Assembly (NCBI GenBank): GCA_050259035.1
Contig: JBLMZW010000022.1
Span: 29,519-93,518 of the forward strand
From: JBLMZW01 sp050259035
GTDB taxonomy: Bacteria > Bacillota > Syntrophomonadia > Syntrophomonadales > DTU052
Direction of reading: 5' to 3'
DNA length: 64,000 nt
The notes under the pieces were generated by a model. It did no database searches. It saw nothing but the letters and a program-made list of their open reading frames with translations, and was not told the origin of the DNA. Shown in pieces: positions 33,129 to 41,567 of this stretch (position 1 is its first letter; each line of letters opens with the position of its first letter). The translations under genes and the position numbers were made by a program.

Positions 33129-33883
33129 GCTCGCACCGACACCCCTTTTTTCTCCAGGTATTGTTTGGCTTCGGCTATAGTATATTCCCGGTAGTGGAAA
33201 ATCGAAGCGCACAATACGGCATCAGCCTTTCCTCTGGTAAGAGCCTCATATAAATGTTCCAGGGTTCCAGCTCCGCCGGAAGCAATCACCGGTATTTCAA
33301 CCGATTCGGAAATAGCTCTGGTTAACTCTATATCATATCCGTCCTTGGTTCCATCTTTATCCATACTGGTTAAAAGGATCTCTCCTGCACCCAGGCTTTC
33401 AGCCCTTTGGGCCCACCAAACCGCGTCTAAACCAGTACTGGTCCTGCCACCGTTGATATATACTTCCCATTGTTCATTCTCAACCTTGCGTGCATCTATT
33501 GCAACTACTATACACTGACTGCCGAATTTTCTAGCCCCTTCCATAACCAGAGAAGGGGATTTTACCGCGGCGGTGTTAAGCGAGACTTTATCCGATCCTG
33601 CTTTCAACATGCTTCTAATATCGTCCAGGGTCCGCAATCCGCCTCCGACTGTAAACGGAATAAAAACCTGTTCCGCTGTACGCCTAACAACATCATACAT
33701 TATGGCACGTTCTTCCGCTGAAGCTGTAATATCCAGGAAAACTAATTCGTCGGCTTTCTCATGGTCGTAAAAACTCGCCTGCTCCACCGGGTCACCGGCA
33801 TCGCGCAGTTCCAAAAAATTAATTCCCTTTACAACTCTCCCGGCATGTACATCAAGGCAAGGTATTATCCTCTTCGCTAGCAT
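33125..33883 (-). CDS. hisF: Imidazole glycerol phosphate synthase cyclase subunit HisF
   Basis: A TIM-barrel protein of 252 residues that joins ammonia from HisH with PRFAR to give imidazole glycerol phosphate and AICAR. Catalytic aspartates are in PCLDVHAGRVVKG (Asp11 type) and LTSMDKDGTKDGYD (Asp130 type), with phosphate loops VGGGLRTLDD and ASGGAGTLEH. ATG 33883 has GGAGCAGGTGA upstream. It lies 5 bases after hisA and overlaps hisI. AICAR made here re-enters the purine pathway through PurH, encoded in the same run. Confidence 0.97.
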   Translation of the reverse strand: MLAKRIIPCLDVHAGRVVKGINFLELRDAGDPVEQASFYDHEKADELVFLDITASAEERAIMYDVVRRTAEQVFIPFTVGGGLRTLDDIRSMLKAGSDKVSLNTAAVKSPSLVMEGARKFGSQCIVVAIDARKVENEQWEVYINGGRTSTGLDAVWWAQRAESLGAGEILLTSMDKDGTKDGYDIELTRAISESVEIPVIASGGAGTLEHLYEALTRGKADAVLCASIFHYREYTIAEAKQYLEKKGVSVRA

Positions 33884-33888
33884 TCCAT

Positions 33889-34623
33889 TCACCTGCTCCC
33901 GCAACTCTTAGCAGCTTCCAGGGCCGCTTCCAGGGTGATTTTACCGTCATATAAAGCTTTGCCAATAATGGCCCCTTCAACGCCCATGATTACTCCCAGG
34001 CGATTGATGTCAGTTATTGCAGAAACCCCACCAGACGCAATTATCGATAATCCCGAATTAGAGGCCATATCTTCTATTGCCTGGTAGTTGGGGCCTTGCA
34101 GCAACCCGTCCCGACTAACATCGGTGTAGATTGCCCGGTTTATTCCTAAATTTCGCATAGTACTGGCCAACTCTAAAGCCGGGGTTTCGGTAGTATCCTC
34201 CCATCCCCGTACTGTAACCATCCCGTTCCTGGCATCAATACCGACCACCACTTTTTCCGGGCCGAATTCATCTATGAGACTTCGCATAAAATCGTGATCA
34301 CTCTGAGCCCGGGTTCCGATAATGATACGACTTACTCCCAGCCCCAGATAACTGCGTGCTGTCTCAATATCCCGGATCCCTCCCCCCAGTTCGAAAGGCA
34401 CCTGAAGGGTACGGGCAATATCTTTAATAATCTCGCTGTTTCGCGGCACCCCTGAAAAAGCTCCATCTAAATCAACAACATGAATCCACTCTGCACCCCG
34501 AAGTTCCCACTCTCGAGCCCTTTCCACCGGGTTGAGCGAATACACGGTTTGCTGCTCCTTTTTCCCCTGAACTAATCGTACACAGGCTCCATCCTTAATA
34601 TCAACTGCTGGGAAGATAATCAT
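33889..34623 (-). CDS. hisA: ProFAR isomerase HisA
   Basis: A 244-residue TIM barrel that opens the ribose of ProFAR to PRFAR. Catalytic aspartates are visible in FPAVDIKDGACVRL and IYTDVSRDGLLQGPN; phosphate loops are LGGGIRDIE and ASGGVSAITD. ATG 34623 overlaps the hisH stop and follows GGGAAGG; the longer frame adds 14 residues inside hisH. One of eight clustered his genes. Confidence 0.97.
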   Translation of the reverse strand: MIIFPAVDIKDGACVRLVQGKKEQQTVYSLNPVERAREWELRGAEWIHVVDLDGAFSGVPRNSEIIKDIARTLQVPFELGGGIRDIETARSYLGLGVSRIIIGTRAQSDHDFMRSLIDEFGPEKVVVGIDARNGMVTVRGWEDTTETPALELASTMRNLGINRAIYTDVSRDGLLQGPNYQAIEDMASNSGLSIIASGGVSAITDINRLGVIMGVEGAIIGKALYDGKITLEAALEAAKSCGSR

Positions 34624-35258
34624 CGGGCGTCCGCCTTCCCTTCTTTGGAACCTGCCCCAGTACATATCGCACCGAAGTTTTTAAGTATTTGCAGACCAAC
34701 TGAACTGGATTTTTCAGGATGAAATTGAGTTCCTATTATGCTTCCCTTTTGAACCGCGCAGGGAAAATCTAAGCTATAGTCGCAGAGGCCAATAGTGGTT
34801 TCTTCTTCGGGAAGACAATAATAACTATGGACAAAATAGAAATAGGATAAATCAGGAATGTTCTTAAAAATTTCGGGCTCTCCAACAATTTTCATCTGAT
34901 TCCATCCCATATGGGGGATTTTATTCCCCGGAGGAAGTTTAACCACCCGACCCTTGATCAGGTTCAATCCTTCGTATAGACCGTTTTCTTCGCTCTCAGT
35001 AAAAAAAAGCTGCAACCCTAAACAGACCCCCAGGAGCGGTCGTTGCTGCTTAACAACCTCAAAGACAGCCCGATCAAGTCCCGTCCGCCGAAGGTTATCT
35101 ATCGCGTCCGCAAACGCGCCTACCCCGGGCAGAATTACCCCTTCACCATTTACGACTTCATCGGGGTCACTAGAAATAATGGCTTCATAGCCCGCCTGTT
35201 CCAGTCCTTTTTGTACGCTTCGCAGGTTGCCCATGCCATAATCTATGATAACAATCAT
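34620..35258 (-). CDS. hisH: Imidazole glycerol phosphate synthase glutaminase subunit HisH
   Basis: A class I glutamine amidotransferase of 212 residues, partner of HisF. The nucleophile cysteine is in LLGVCLGLQLFF, and the catalytic His and Glu in IGTQFHPEKSS. GAGGTGG precedes the ATG. The C-terminus (AGSKEGKADAR) runs slightly beyond the usual end and overlaps hisA by 4 bases. A gap of 63 bases to hisB holds only a weak hairpin. Confidence 0.96.
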   Translation of the reverse strand: MIVIIDYGMGNLRSVQKGLEQAGYEAIISSDPDEVVNGEGVILPGVGAFADAIDNLRRTGLDRAVFEVVKQQRPLLGVCLGLQLFFTESEENGLYEGLNLIKGRVVKLPPGNKIPHMGWNQMKIVGEPEIFKNIPDLSYFYFVHSYYCLPEEETTIGLCDYSLDFPCAVQKGSIIGTQFHPEKSSSVGLQILKNFGAICTGAGSKEGKADAR

Positions 35259-35325
35259 TTAATCCACCTCTAAGGATGGAGGTCAGTGGCCTTAAATCAT
35301 GCCCACTGGCTTCCGGGATAATTTA

Positions 35326-35922
35326 CTATAATTTGCCCTTGGTTGACCAGATGCCTTCCATTCGGGGTTCAAAACTGCAAGCCTCACGCAAAGCACGGCC
35401 AAAGGCCTTAAAAATGGCTTCCAAACTATGATGAGTGTTTTTCCCCTTTAAGAGATCAATATGCATAGTTATTCCAGCGTTGTTGGTCAGAGCCCGGAAA
35501 AACTCCTCCACTAGCTCGGTGGGAAAATCTCCAACCTCACTGGCCGCCAGACTGACGTTATAATCAAGATAGGGGCGGCCGGAAATGTCTATAACCACTC
35601 GGGCTAAAGCCTCATCCATAGGAAGAACCGCACTCCCGTAACGATTTATACCTCTTTTATCGCCCAGACTATCCTTGATCCCTTTGCCAAAGCAAATGCC
35701 GATATCCTCGACCGTATGGTGCAGGTCGACTTCCGTGTCGCCTCTTCCCCAGATCCTGAGATTACAAAGGCTGTGCATGGCAAATAAAGATAACATATGC
35801 CCCAGGAAGGGAATCTCGGTATCGATTTGATAATTTCCGGTACCATCCAGTTCCAGGTGCAGGAAAATCTCGGTCTCATTGGTTTTACGATGAACCTCAG
35901 ATGTTCTCAAGTCTTCACTCAT
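35326..35922 (-). CDS. hisB: Imidazole glycerol phosphate dehydratase HisB
   Basis: Removes water from imidazole glycerol phosphate; monofunctional (198 residues), with no histidinol-phosphatase domain. Manganese-binding histidine motifs are VDLHHTVEDIG and the later THHSLEAIFKA; FLGHMLSLFAMH is the third family block. ATG 35922 is preferred to GTG 35928, since GGGG is 8 bases upstream of the ATG. It overlaps or abuts hisD. HisC and a histidinol phosphatase are not in the window. Confidence 0.96.
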   Translation of the reverse strand: MSEDLRTSEVHRKTNETEIFLHLELDGTGNYQIDTEIPFLGHMLSLFAMHSLCNLRIWGRGDTEVDLHHTVEDIGICFGKGIKDSLGDKRGINRYGSAVLPMDEALARVVIDISGRPYLDYNVSLAASEVGDFPTELVEEFFRALTNNAGITMHIDLLKGKNTHHSLEAIFKAFGRALREACSFEPRMEGIWSTKGKL

Positions 35923-35924
35923 GG

Positions 35925-37205
35925 TCACAGCCCCTTTCTGATTCGGGCAGAATTGGCGTGAGCAGTCAGCCCTTCCACCTCTGCCAGCTTAATTATCTGA
36001 TCACAGTGTTGTTGAAACCCGGTTTGACTATAGTAAATTAAACTCGACTTTTTCATAAATGTATCCACGGTTACTGGTGAATAAAAACGAGCCGTTCCGC
36101 CAGTGGGGAGTATATGATTGGGACCGGCAATATAGTCACCGACCGGCTCCGGGGTATAAGACCCAATAAATACCGCGCCGGCATTTTCTACACTGCCCAA
36201 CCAGGAAAACGGTTCCTTAATCATCAGTTCAAGGTGTTCAGGAGCTACCTCGTTAGCGACTTTAAAAGCCTCGGACATGCTATCCACCAGAACAAATGCC
36301 CCCCGGGTGTCCAAAGCCTCCTCTATTATATCCCGGCGTGATAAAGACTGAACCTGATCATATAACTCCTTCTCAACCTGGTTCAATAGTTCTTTATCCG
36401 CTGTAACTAAAACCGACCTTGCTCTTCTGTCATGTTCTGCCTGGGACATCATATCAGCTGCAACCCAGGCAGGATTAGCGGTCTCATCCGCTATTATTAG
36501 AATCTCGCTGGGACCGGCCAACATATCTATATCTACCTGACCGTATACCATTTTCTTGGCCAGTGTAACATAAATGTTGCCGGGGCCGGTTATCTTATCC
36601 ACCGGAGCTATCGTATCGGTCCCAAATGCTAAAGCAAATACCGCCTGGGCTCCTCCGGTTTTGTATATCTCCTTAAGCCCCAATTCCCCAGCAGCCACCA
36701 ATGTATAAGGGTTAATTCTCCCATCTGCTGCCGGAGGGGTAACCATTACAATCTCTTTAACACCAGCCACCTGAGCCGGGATGGCATTCATAAGTACAGA
36801 AGAAGGGTACGCCGCTGTCCCACCTGGCACGTATATTCCTACCCGTTCCAGAGGGCGCTGCATTTGGCCTAACAAATTACCGTTGATATCTGGCTCAACC
36901 CAGCCTGTCTTTAACTGCCGTTGGTGAAACAAACGAATATTATCTATAGCCACTCTGAGGGCATCAAGATATTCTGCATCAACCTTTTGATAAGCTTCAT
37001 CCATTTCCGATTCGGTAATCCTCAGGTCTTTTACTCCCAGCCGGGCACCATCGAAACGTGCCGCCAGTCCTACCAAAGCCTCGTCTCCCTGGCTTTTTAC
37101 CTGTTCTCCGATCTCATTAACCTGTTTAGACAGAAGCTCCAGATCCTCATTCACTGATGCCATAAAAGCCTGGTATTCCTGACTGCGATATACCAGTCTT
37201 CGCAT
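35925..37205 (-). CDS. hisD: Histidinol dehydrogenase HisD
   Basis: Zinc enzyme of 426 residues that oxidises histidinol to histidine in two NAD-dependent steps. Family signatures are VPGGTAAYPSSVLMNAIPA, ITGPGNIYVTLAKK with DMLAGPSEILIIAD, the catalytic EHD region (SQAEHDRRA), and the zinc-binding end VAPEHLELM and PTGGTARFYSP. Full length. The ATG overlaps the hisG stop, so tight translational coupling is expected. Confidence 0.97.
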   Translation of the reverse strand: MRRLVYRSQEYQAFMASVNEDLELLSKQVNEIGEQVKSQGDEALVGLAARFDGARLGVKDLRITESEMDEAYQKVDAEYLDALRVAIDNIRLFHQRQLKTGWVEPDINGNLLGQMQRPLERVGIYVPGGTAAYPSSVLMNAIPAQVAGVKEIVMVTPPAADGRINPYTLVAAGELGLKEIYKTGGAQAVFALAFGTDTIAPVDKITGPGNIYVTLAKKMVYGQVDIDMLAGPSEILIIADETANPAWVAADMMSQAEHDRRARSVLVTADKELLNQVEKELYDQVQSLSRRDIIEEALDTRGAFVLVDSMSEAFKVANEVAPEHLELMIKEPFSWLGSVENAGAVFIGSYTPEPVGDYIAGPNHILPTGGTARFYSPVTVDTFMKKSSLIYYSQTGFQQHCDQIIKLAEVEGLTAHANSARIRKGL

Positions 37206-37864
37206 TATAATCCCGTCCCCTCATTCTTTATCAGCTTATTCATGTTTTCTATCAATGGCGCGATGAACCTTGACCTGGTTCGGTAACTGATTCGGTTAAC
37301 TATCAATCGCGCGGTGCATTCCACTATGCTATCTTTTTCCGCCAGGTGATTTTCTTTCAGTGTACGTCCGGTGGATACGATGTCCATAATCATCTCGGAC
37401 AACCCGGCCCGGGGAGCAAGTTCTATATTGCCGTGTAATTTTATGATTTCCACCTGCAGCCCATGTTTTCGAAAATATTGCTCGGCCACATTGGGAAACT
37501 TGGTGGCCACCCTCTGATAGTTAAAGTTGGAAAGGGGTTCTTCAACCCTTTCCTCAGGTACAGCCAGTACGAAACGGCAATACCCGAAGCCAAGGTCGAC
37601 CATTTCAAAAACGTCTTTCCCCTGCTCCAGGATAATATCCTTGCCGACTATACCCAGGTCAGCGGCTCCGTATTCCACGTAGGTAGGAACATCAGTGGGC
37701 CGGCACATCACATATTCCACTCCTGCATTGGGAAATTCAAATACCAGTTTACGGCTTTCTTCGTCTACACCATCGGCTGGTAAGCCTATCTTTACCAGGA
37801 GATCGACAGATGGTTCCAGCAATTTTCCCTTTGGGAGGGCTATTGTCAATCTATCACTTTTCAT
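37205..37864 (-). CDS. hisG: ATP phosphoribosyltransferase, short form HisG
   Basis: First committed step of histidine synthesis, joining ATP and PRPP. At 219 residues it is the short form that lacks the C-terminal regulatory domain and needs HisZ. Motifs: ALPKGKLLEPSV at the N-terminus, VEYGAADLGIVGKD, and the PRPP-binding loop IVSTGRTLKENHL. Its PRPP use is notable because the run is headed by a PRPP-type riboswitch. ATGA overlap with hisZ. Confidence 0.96.
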   Translation of the reverse strand: MKSDRLTIALPKGKLLEPSVDLLVKIGLPADGVDEESRKLVFEFPNAGVEYVMCRPTDVPTYVEYGAADLGIVGKDIILEQGKDVFEMVDLGFGYCRFVLAVPEERVEEPLSNFNYQRVATKFPNVAEQYFRKHGLQVEIIKLHGNIELAPRAGLSEMIMDIVSTGRTLKENHLAEKDSIVECTARLIVNRISYRTRSRFIAPLIENMNKLIKNEGTGL

Positions 37865-38997
37865 GACCGGCCTCCTTCCAGAGGACGTACCTGCAATGTT
37901 TGTTCACCCTGTTCGGGAGAGAGATCAACCTCCACTACATGCCCCTCTTGTCTTAAGTCCCGGGCTTTGGCCAGAACGGCTTTCAGGTCGGAACCTGACA
38001 CCAGTAAGGATGATTGCGGTTTATCAGCCCGTCCCTTTAAAGCGAGCATCATTCTTTCAATCCCAATGGCAAATCCTGTTGCAGCCCGGGCCCGGCCGAA
38101 ATTTCCGAGAAGACGATCATAACGTCCTCCTCCCAGGAGCGGATAGCCCAGGTCGGGCGAATACCCTTCAAATACCACCCCGGTATAATAATCAAAACCC
38201 CTTAAGACTCCCAAGTCTACGACTATTCTGTTCTCAATCCCATAGCATTTAAGTAAAGAATAGACCTCAGTAAACTCTTTCAAGGCTATCTCCACGCCGG
38301 GGATTTTCTTTTCCGTTGCTAAGGTTTCCAAGACCTCCGGTCCTCCGTGCAGCACCGGTATTTTCATAAGAATCTCCCGAAAAGAATCATCCAAGGGCAG
38401 AACGGCCAGTTTCTTTTCCAACCCAACCATGTCTTTCTTAGCCACCAGTTTTTTGACTTCGTCCTTGTCTCGTTCAATTAGACCGCTCTGTTCCAGAAGA
38501 CTATTAAAAAATCCAATATGGTTTAAACTGATTTGAAAATCCACGCCCTCACTGGCCAGGATCTCAGCGGCCAAAGCGATGACTTCGGCGTCAGCCCGGG
38601 GGCCCGGAGCATCGATAAGTTCTACCCCCAGCTGATAAAACTCCTTGTATCTGCCTATCTGGGTCTGAGTATGGCGAAAGATATTAGCATTATAAAAAAG
38701 CCTGAAAGGCCCCTCTTCCTCGACCATTCTGGTTGATACCATACGGGCAATAGGGATTGTCATTTCCGGCCGAAGAGCCAGGAGACGCCCCTCCCGGTCC
38801 TGAAGCAAGAATAACTCTTCTCTAATACCTTCACCCGCCCCGGCCTCAATAACTTCCAGGTATTCGAAGGTCGGAGTAATTACCTCACGGTATCCCCACT
38901 GTAAAAAGGTTTGAACAGTTCGATCCTCTATATTCCGTTTTAATGAGGCCTCGTCCGGCAGGTAATCTTTAGTCCCTTGGACAACTTCTCTGGTTTT
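37861..38997 (-). CDS. hisZ: ATP phosphoribosyltransferase regulatory subunit HisZ
   Basis: A histidyl-tRNA-synthetase paralogue that binds histidine and gives feedback control to short HisG. Visible are VVQGTKDYLPDEASLK, motif 2-like LRPEMTIPIARMV and FRHTQTQIGRYKEFYQLGVE, and the GRYDRLLGNFG end; no anticodon-binding domain is present. TTG 38997 is chosen because AGGTGAGG lies just upstream; a TTG at 39033 would add 12 residues and has a poorer site. Presence with hisG excludes a second HisRS. Confidence 0.92.
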   Translation of the reverse strand, partial: KTREVVQGTKDYLPDEASLKRNIEDRTVQTFLQWGYREVITPTFEYLEVIEAGAGEGIREELFLLQDREGRLLALRPEMTIPIARMVSTRMVEEEGPFRLFYNANIFRHTQTQIGRYKEFYQLGVELIDAPGPRADAEVIALAAEILASEGVDFQISLNHIGFFNSLLEQSGLIERDKDEVKKLVAKKDMVGLEKKLAVLPLDDSFREILMKIPVLHGGPEVLETLATEKKIPGVEIALKEFTEVYSLLKCYGIENRIVVDLGVLRGFDYYTGVVFEGYSPDLGYPLLGGGRYDRLLGNFGRARAATGFAIGIERMMLALKGRADKPQSSLLVSGSDLKAVLAKARDLRQEGHVVEVDLSPEQGEQTLQVRPLEGGRS

Positions 38998-39056
38998 CAA
39001 ATTCCTCACCTGACTCTCAAATAAGTAATTCAACCCATCCGGGTAACATCTTCAGG

Positions 39057-39719
39057 TTACAGAAGCCTGACATCATTAATAAGAAGTTCAAAACGGCAAT
39101 CCAAAAATTCAGCTGCCCGTTTACATAAAAGCATCTTAGTCATAAATATTTCGAAATAATCCATTACTGAGCACACCCCATTGTCTATGGTTAAACTCAT
39201 GGATATAGTATGGTTATCCTCGTCAACTACCAGGTTGGATTCCTGGGCTGCGTAGTTCACCCGGTCACGGGTAGTAAAAGTGGATGTCTCTACCTTTCGA
39301 ACCCGGGAACGCTGTACATCTGATTTATCCGCCAGTATTACGGCAGCGGCGACGTTATTAACCGCATTACCCCCTGCATGCTCCTCGTGGTTGGCTACAG
39401 CGCCCATCACCGTACATATCTCCTCCGGATTCATTCCTATTTCCAGCAGTATTTCAAAAACGATTAAAGCCCCCGACATACCATGCTCATAACGGTTTAT
39501 TATATTTCCGATATCATGCAGGTACCCGGCGATGGCTGCTAATTCGGCCTCCCTCCGGGGAAAGCCCAGTTTGTAGAGTATCTGATAACTTAGTGAAGAA
39601 ACTAACTCGGCATGAGAAAAATTGTGTTCAATTGCTCCAATCGTACCTATATATTCATTACCCATTTCCAGGTATTTCTGAAATGTTGGGTTGGCCTTTA
39701 TTGATTCCAGAGTCGTCAT
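39057..39719 (-). CDS. HD-domain phosphohydrolase between pur and his genes
   Basis: A 220-residue protein with the HD metal motif: His in EHNFSHAELV, HD in GYLHDIGNIIN, a following VANHEEHAG and a final Asp in LADKSDVQ. These proteins hydrolyse nucleotides or phosphoesters. The C-terminal about 70 residues do not match a known domain by eye. It starts one base after the membrane-protein gene and 23-59 bases before hisZ, so it belongs to the pur-his run. A nucleotide substrate connected to purine metabolism is a guess. Confidence 0.82.
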   Translation of the reverse strand: MTTLESIKANPTFQKYLEMGNEYIGTIGAIEHNFSHAELVSSLSYQILYKLGFPRREAELAAIAGYLHDIGNIINRYEHGMSGALIVFEILLEIGMNPEEICTVMGAVANHEEHAGGNAVNNVAAAVILADKSDVQRSRVRKVETSTFTTRDRVNYAAQESNLVVDEDNHTISMSLTIDNGVCSVMDYFEIFMTKMLLCKRAAEFLDCRFELLINDVRLL

Positions 39720-39720
39720 C

Positions 39721-40236
39721 TTACTTCTCCCCCAGGTTATCCAGCAATCTACGTGCTTTTGGGTATACCGGCGCGGTTTTTGGTATCTCCTTTAGTAGTC
39801 TGCGGGCCTCACCATAACGTCCTTTGTCAGCCAGTTCAGAAGCCTTGGAATATTCAGCCTCATAAACCCCGTTAATCTTATCCCTCATCTTGTTTTCCTT
39901 GCCATATTTGCCTAATTCCCGGTATTTATCAATGGCTTTATGATATTCGCCCTGGCTGAGGTATACTCCTCCTTGTTCCGATATTTGTTTAACCGCTACC
40001 TTGCCAGGCAAATCTTGCATAAGAAATCCATATAGAACCGCCAGTCCCACCATGACTACTAATAGCACCCACCAACTTAGGGAATTTCGTTTTAAACGTC
40101 TCCAGTAACTCCAAATAACCAGAGCAGGCATCCCGAGTAATACGGTAATTTTCAAAACCTCTCGGGTAGTGGGGAAATAGAAAAGAGCGACCAGAACTGC
40201 AAAACCCAGAATTGCAGCAGTTCTTTTATACCACAA
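39721..40236 (-). CDS. Membrane protein with TPR-like tail, unknown function
   Basis: About 171 residues: three N-terminal hydrophobic segments and then a C-terminal helical region. There, AIDKYRELGKYGKENKMRDK and EYSKASELADKGRYGEAR look like tetratricopeptide-type helix pairs. TTG 40236 is chosen because AAGGAG overlaps the alternative GTG 40245. It begins 12 bases after purD and ends one base from the HD gene. I recognise no family, and nothing in it suggests enzyme activity. Confidence 0.65.
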   Translation of the reverse strand: MWYKRTAAILGFAVLVALFYFPTTREVLKITVLLGMPALVIWSYWRRLKRNSLSWWVLLVVMVGLAVLYGFLMQDLPGKVAVKQISEQGGVYLSQGEYHKAIDKYRELGKYGKENKMRDKINGVYEAEYSKASELADKGRYGEARRLLKEIPKTAPVYPKARRLLDNLGEK

Positions 40237-40248
40237 ACTATTCACTCC

Positions 40249-41517
40249 TTAACGCAAGGCTTTAGCTCCTATATCCTTACGATACTGCATGCCATCGAAA
40301 TGAATGCGGGGAACCTCATGATAAACCTTGTCAATGGCCCGGGCTACAGTATCACCGGTAGCTACTATACTTAAAACCCTTCCCCCATCGGTCAAGATCC
40401 TAGATCCATCGAGTTTGGTTCCAGCATGAAATATCAGGGTTCCATCTGACAAGCCCTCAAGTCCCGTGATTAAGCGACCTTTAGGATAATCTCCCGGGTA
40501 GCCTTCGGATGCTAAAACGACACATACGCAGGCTTCGGATTTGAAAGACACTGATACCTGATCCAGACAGCCATCCACCACGGCTTCCATAATCGGAAGA
40601 ATATCACCTTCCAGAAGAGGTAAAACCACCTGGGCTTCAGGATCTCCCAAACGGGCATTAAATTCCAGCACTTTTGGCCCCTCCGGTGTAACCATCAAAC
40701 CGGCATAAAGTATTCCCTGATAAGGACATCCTTCTGATTCCATAGCCTTAACCACCGGTACTATAATATCCTTCATTACTTGCGCATGTAATTCTGGAGT
40801 ATATAGCGGCGGCGGGCTGTAAGCACCCATACCACCGGTGTTAGGGCCTTGATCCCCGTCGAATATTCTCTTATGGTCCTGCGCTGCGACCATTGGAACC
40901 ACGGTTTTGCCGTCACAGAGAGCAAAAACGCTTACCTCTTCACCCTGGAGGCATTCTTCCACCACCAGGTGATTCCCGGCATCACCAAAGGCACGCTCCT
41001 GCATTATTAAATCAACCGCCGCTTCGGCTTCCGCTATATCGGCCGCAACTATTACCCCTTTACCCGCAGCCAGGCCATCTGCTTTTACAACTATTGGTAC
41101 CCCTTTTTCTTTTATAAATTCACGTGCCTGAGCCGCACTATCAAAAACCCCGAAGTCCGCTGTTGGAATGCCGTATTTTTTAAACAGATTTTTAGTAAAT
41201 ACCTTGCTCCCCTCCAGCAGGGCGGCATTCTTTCGAGGGCCAAAGGCTCGTAACCCCATGTTATCAAAATAATCAACAATGCCGGCCATTAAGGGAATCT
41301 CCGGGCCGACAACCGTCAAATCAATTCCTTTTTCAGTTGCCAGTTTGGCCAACCCGACCACATCATCAGCTTTAACCGGTATACACTCAGCAAGTTCCTG
41401 AATCCCAGCATTGCCTGGAGCACAATAGATTTTATCAACCTGTTTACTTTGGGAAAGTTTCCATACCAGAGCATGTTCTCTGGCACCCGAACCAACAACT
41501 AGTATTCTCTTGCCCAC
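40249..41517 (-). CDS. purD: Phosphoribosylamine-glycine ligase PurD
   Basis: GAR synthetase of 422 residues, step 2 of purine synthesis, an ATP-grasp enzyme. Motifs: VVGSGAREHALVWKLSQS at the N-terminus, ATP-grasp loop VVKADGLAAGKGVIVA, and GDPEAQVVLPLLEGD with FNARLGDPEAQ. GTG start after GGGGG. Last gene of the purine block; the next stop codon-to-start distance is 12 bases, and no terminator is seen. Confidence 0.97.
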   Translation of the reverse strand: MGKRILVVGSGAREHALVWKLSQSKQVDKIYCAPGNAGIQELAECIPVKADDVVGLAKLATEKGIDLTVVGPEIPLMAGIVDYFDNMGLRAFGPRKNAALLEGSKVFTKNLFKKYGIPTADFGVFDSAAQAREFIKEKGVPIVVKADGLAAGKGVIVAADIAEAEAAVDLIMQERAFGDAGNHLVVEECLQGEEVSVFALCDGKTVVPMVAAQDHKRIFDGDQGPNTGGMGAYSPPPLYTPELHAQVMKDIIVPVVKAMESEGCPYQGILYAGLMVTPEGPKVLEFNARLGDPEAQVVLPLLEGDILPIMEAVVDGCLDQVSVSFKSEACVCVVLASEGYPGDYPKGRLITGLEGLSDGTLIFHAGTKLDGSRILTDGGRVLSIVATGDTVARAIDKVYHEVPRIHFDGMQYRKDIGAKALR

Positions 41518-41567
41518 AGTTAAACCCCCTGTTCTGGTATGCGAGCCATCTAAGTTCGTTATTACTT

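Noticed and set aside
37861..39033. Histidyl-tRNA synthetase at the hisZ locus
   Set aside because: The anticodon-binding domain is absent and the gene is directly upstream of short hisG, which fits HisZ.
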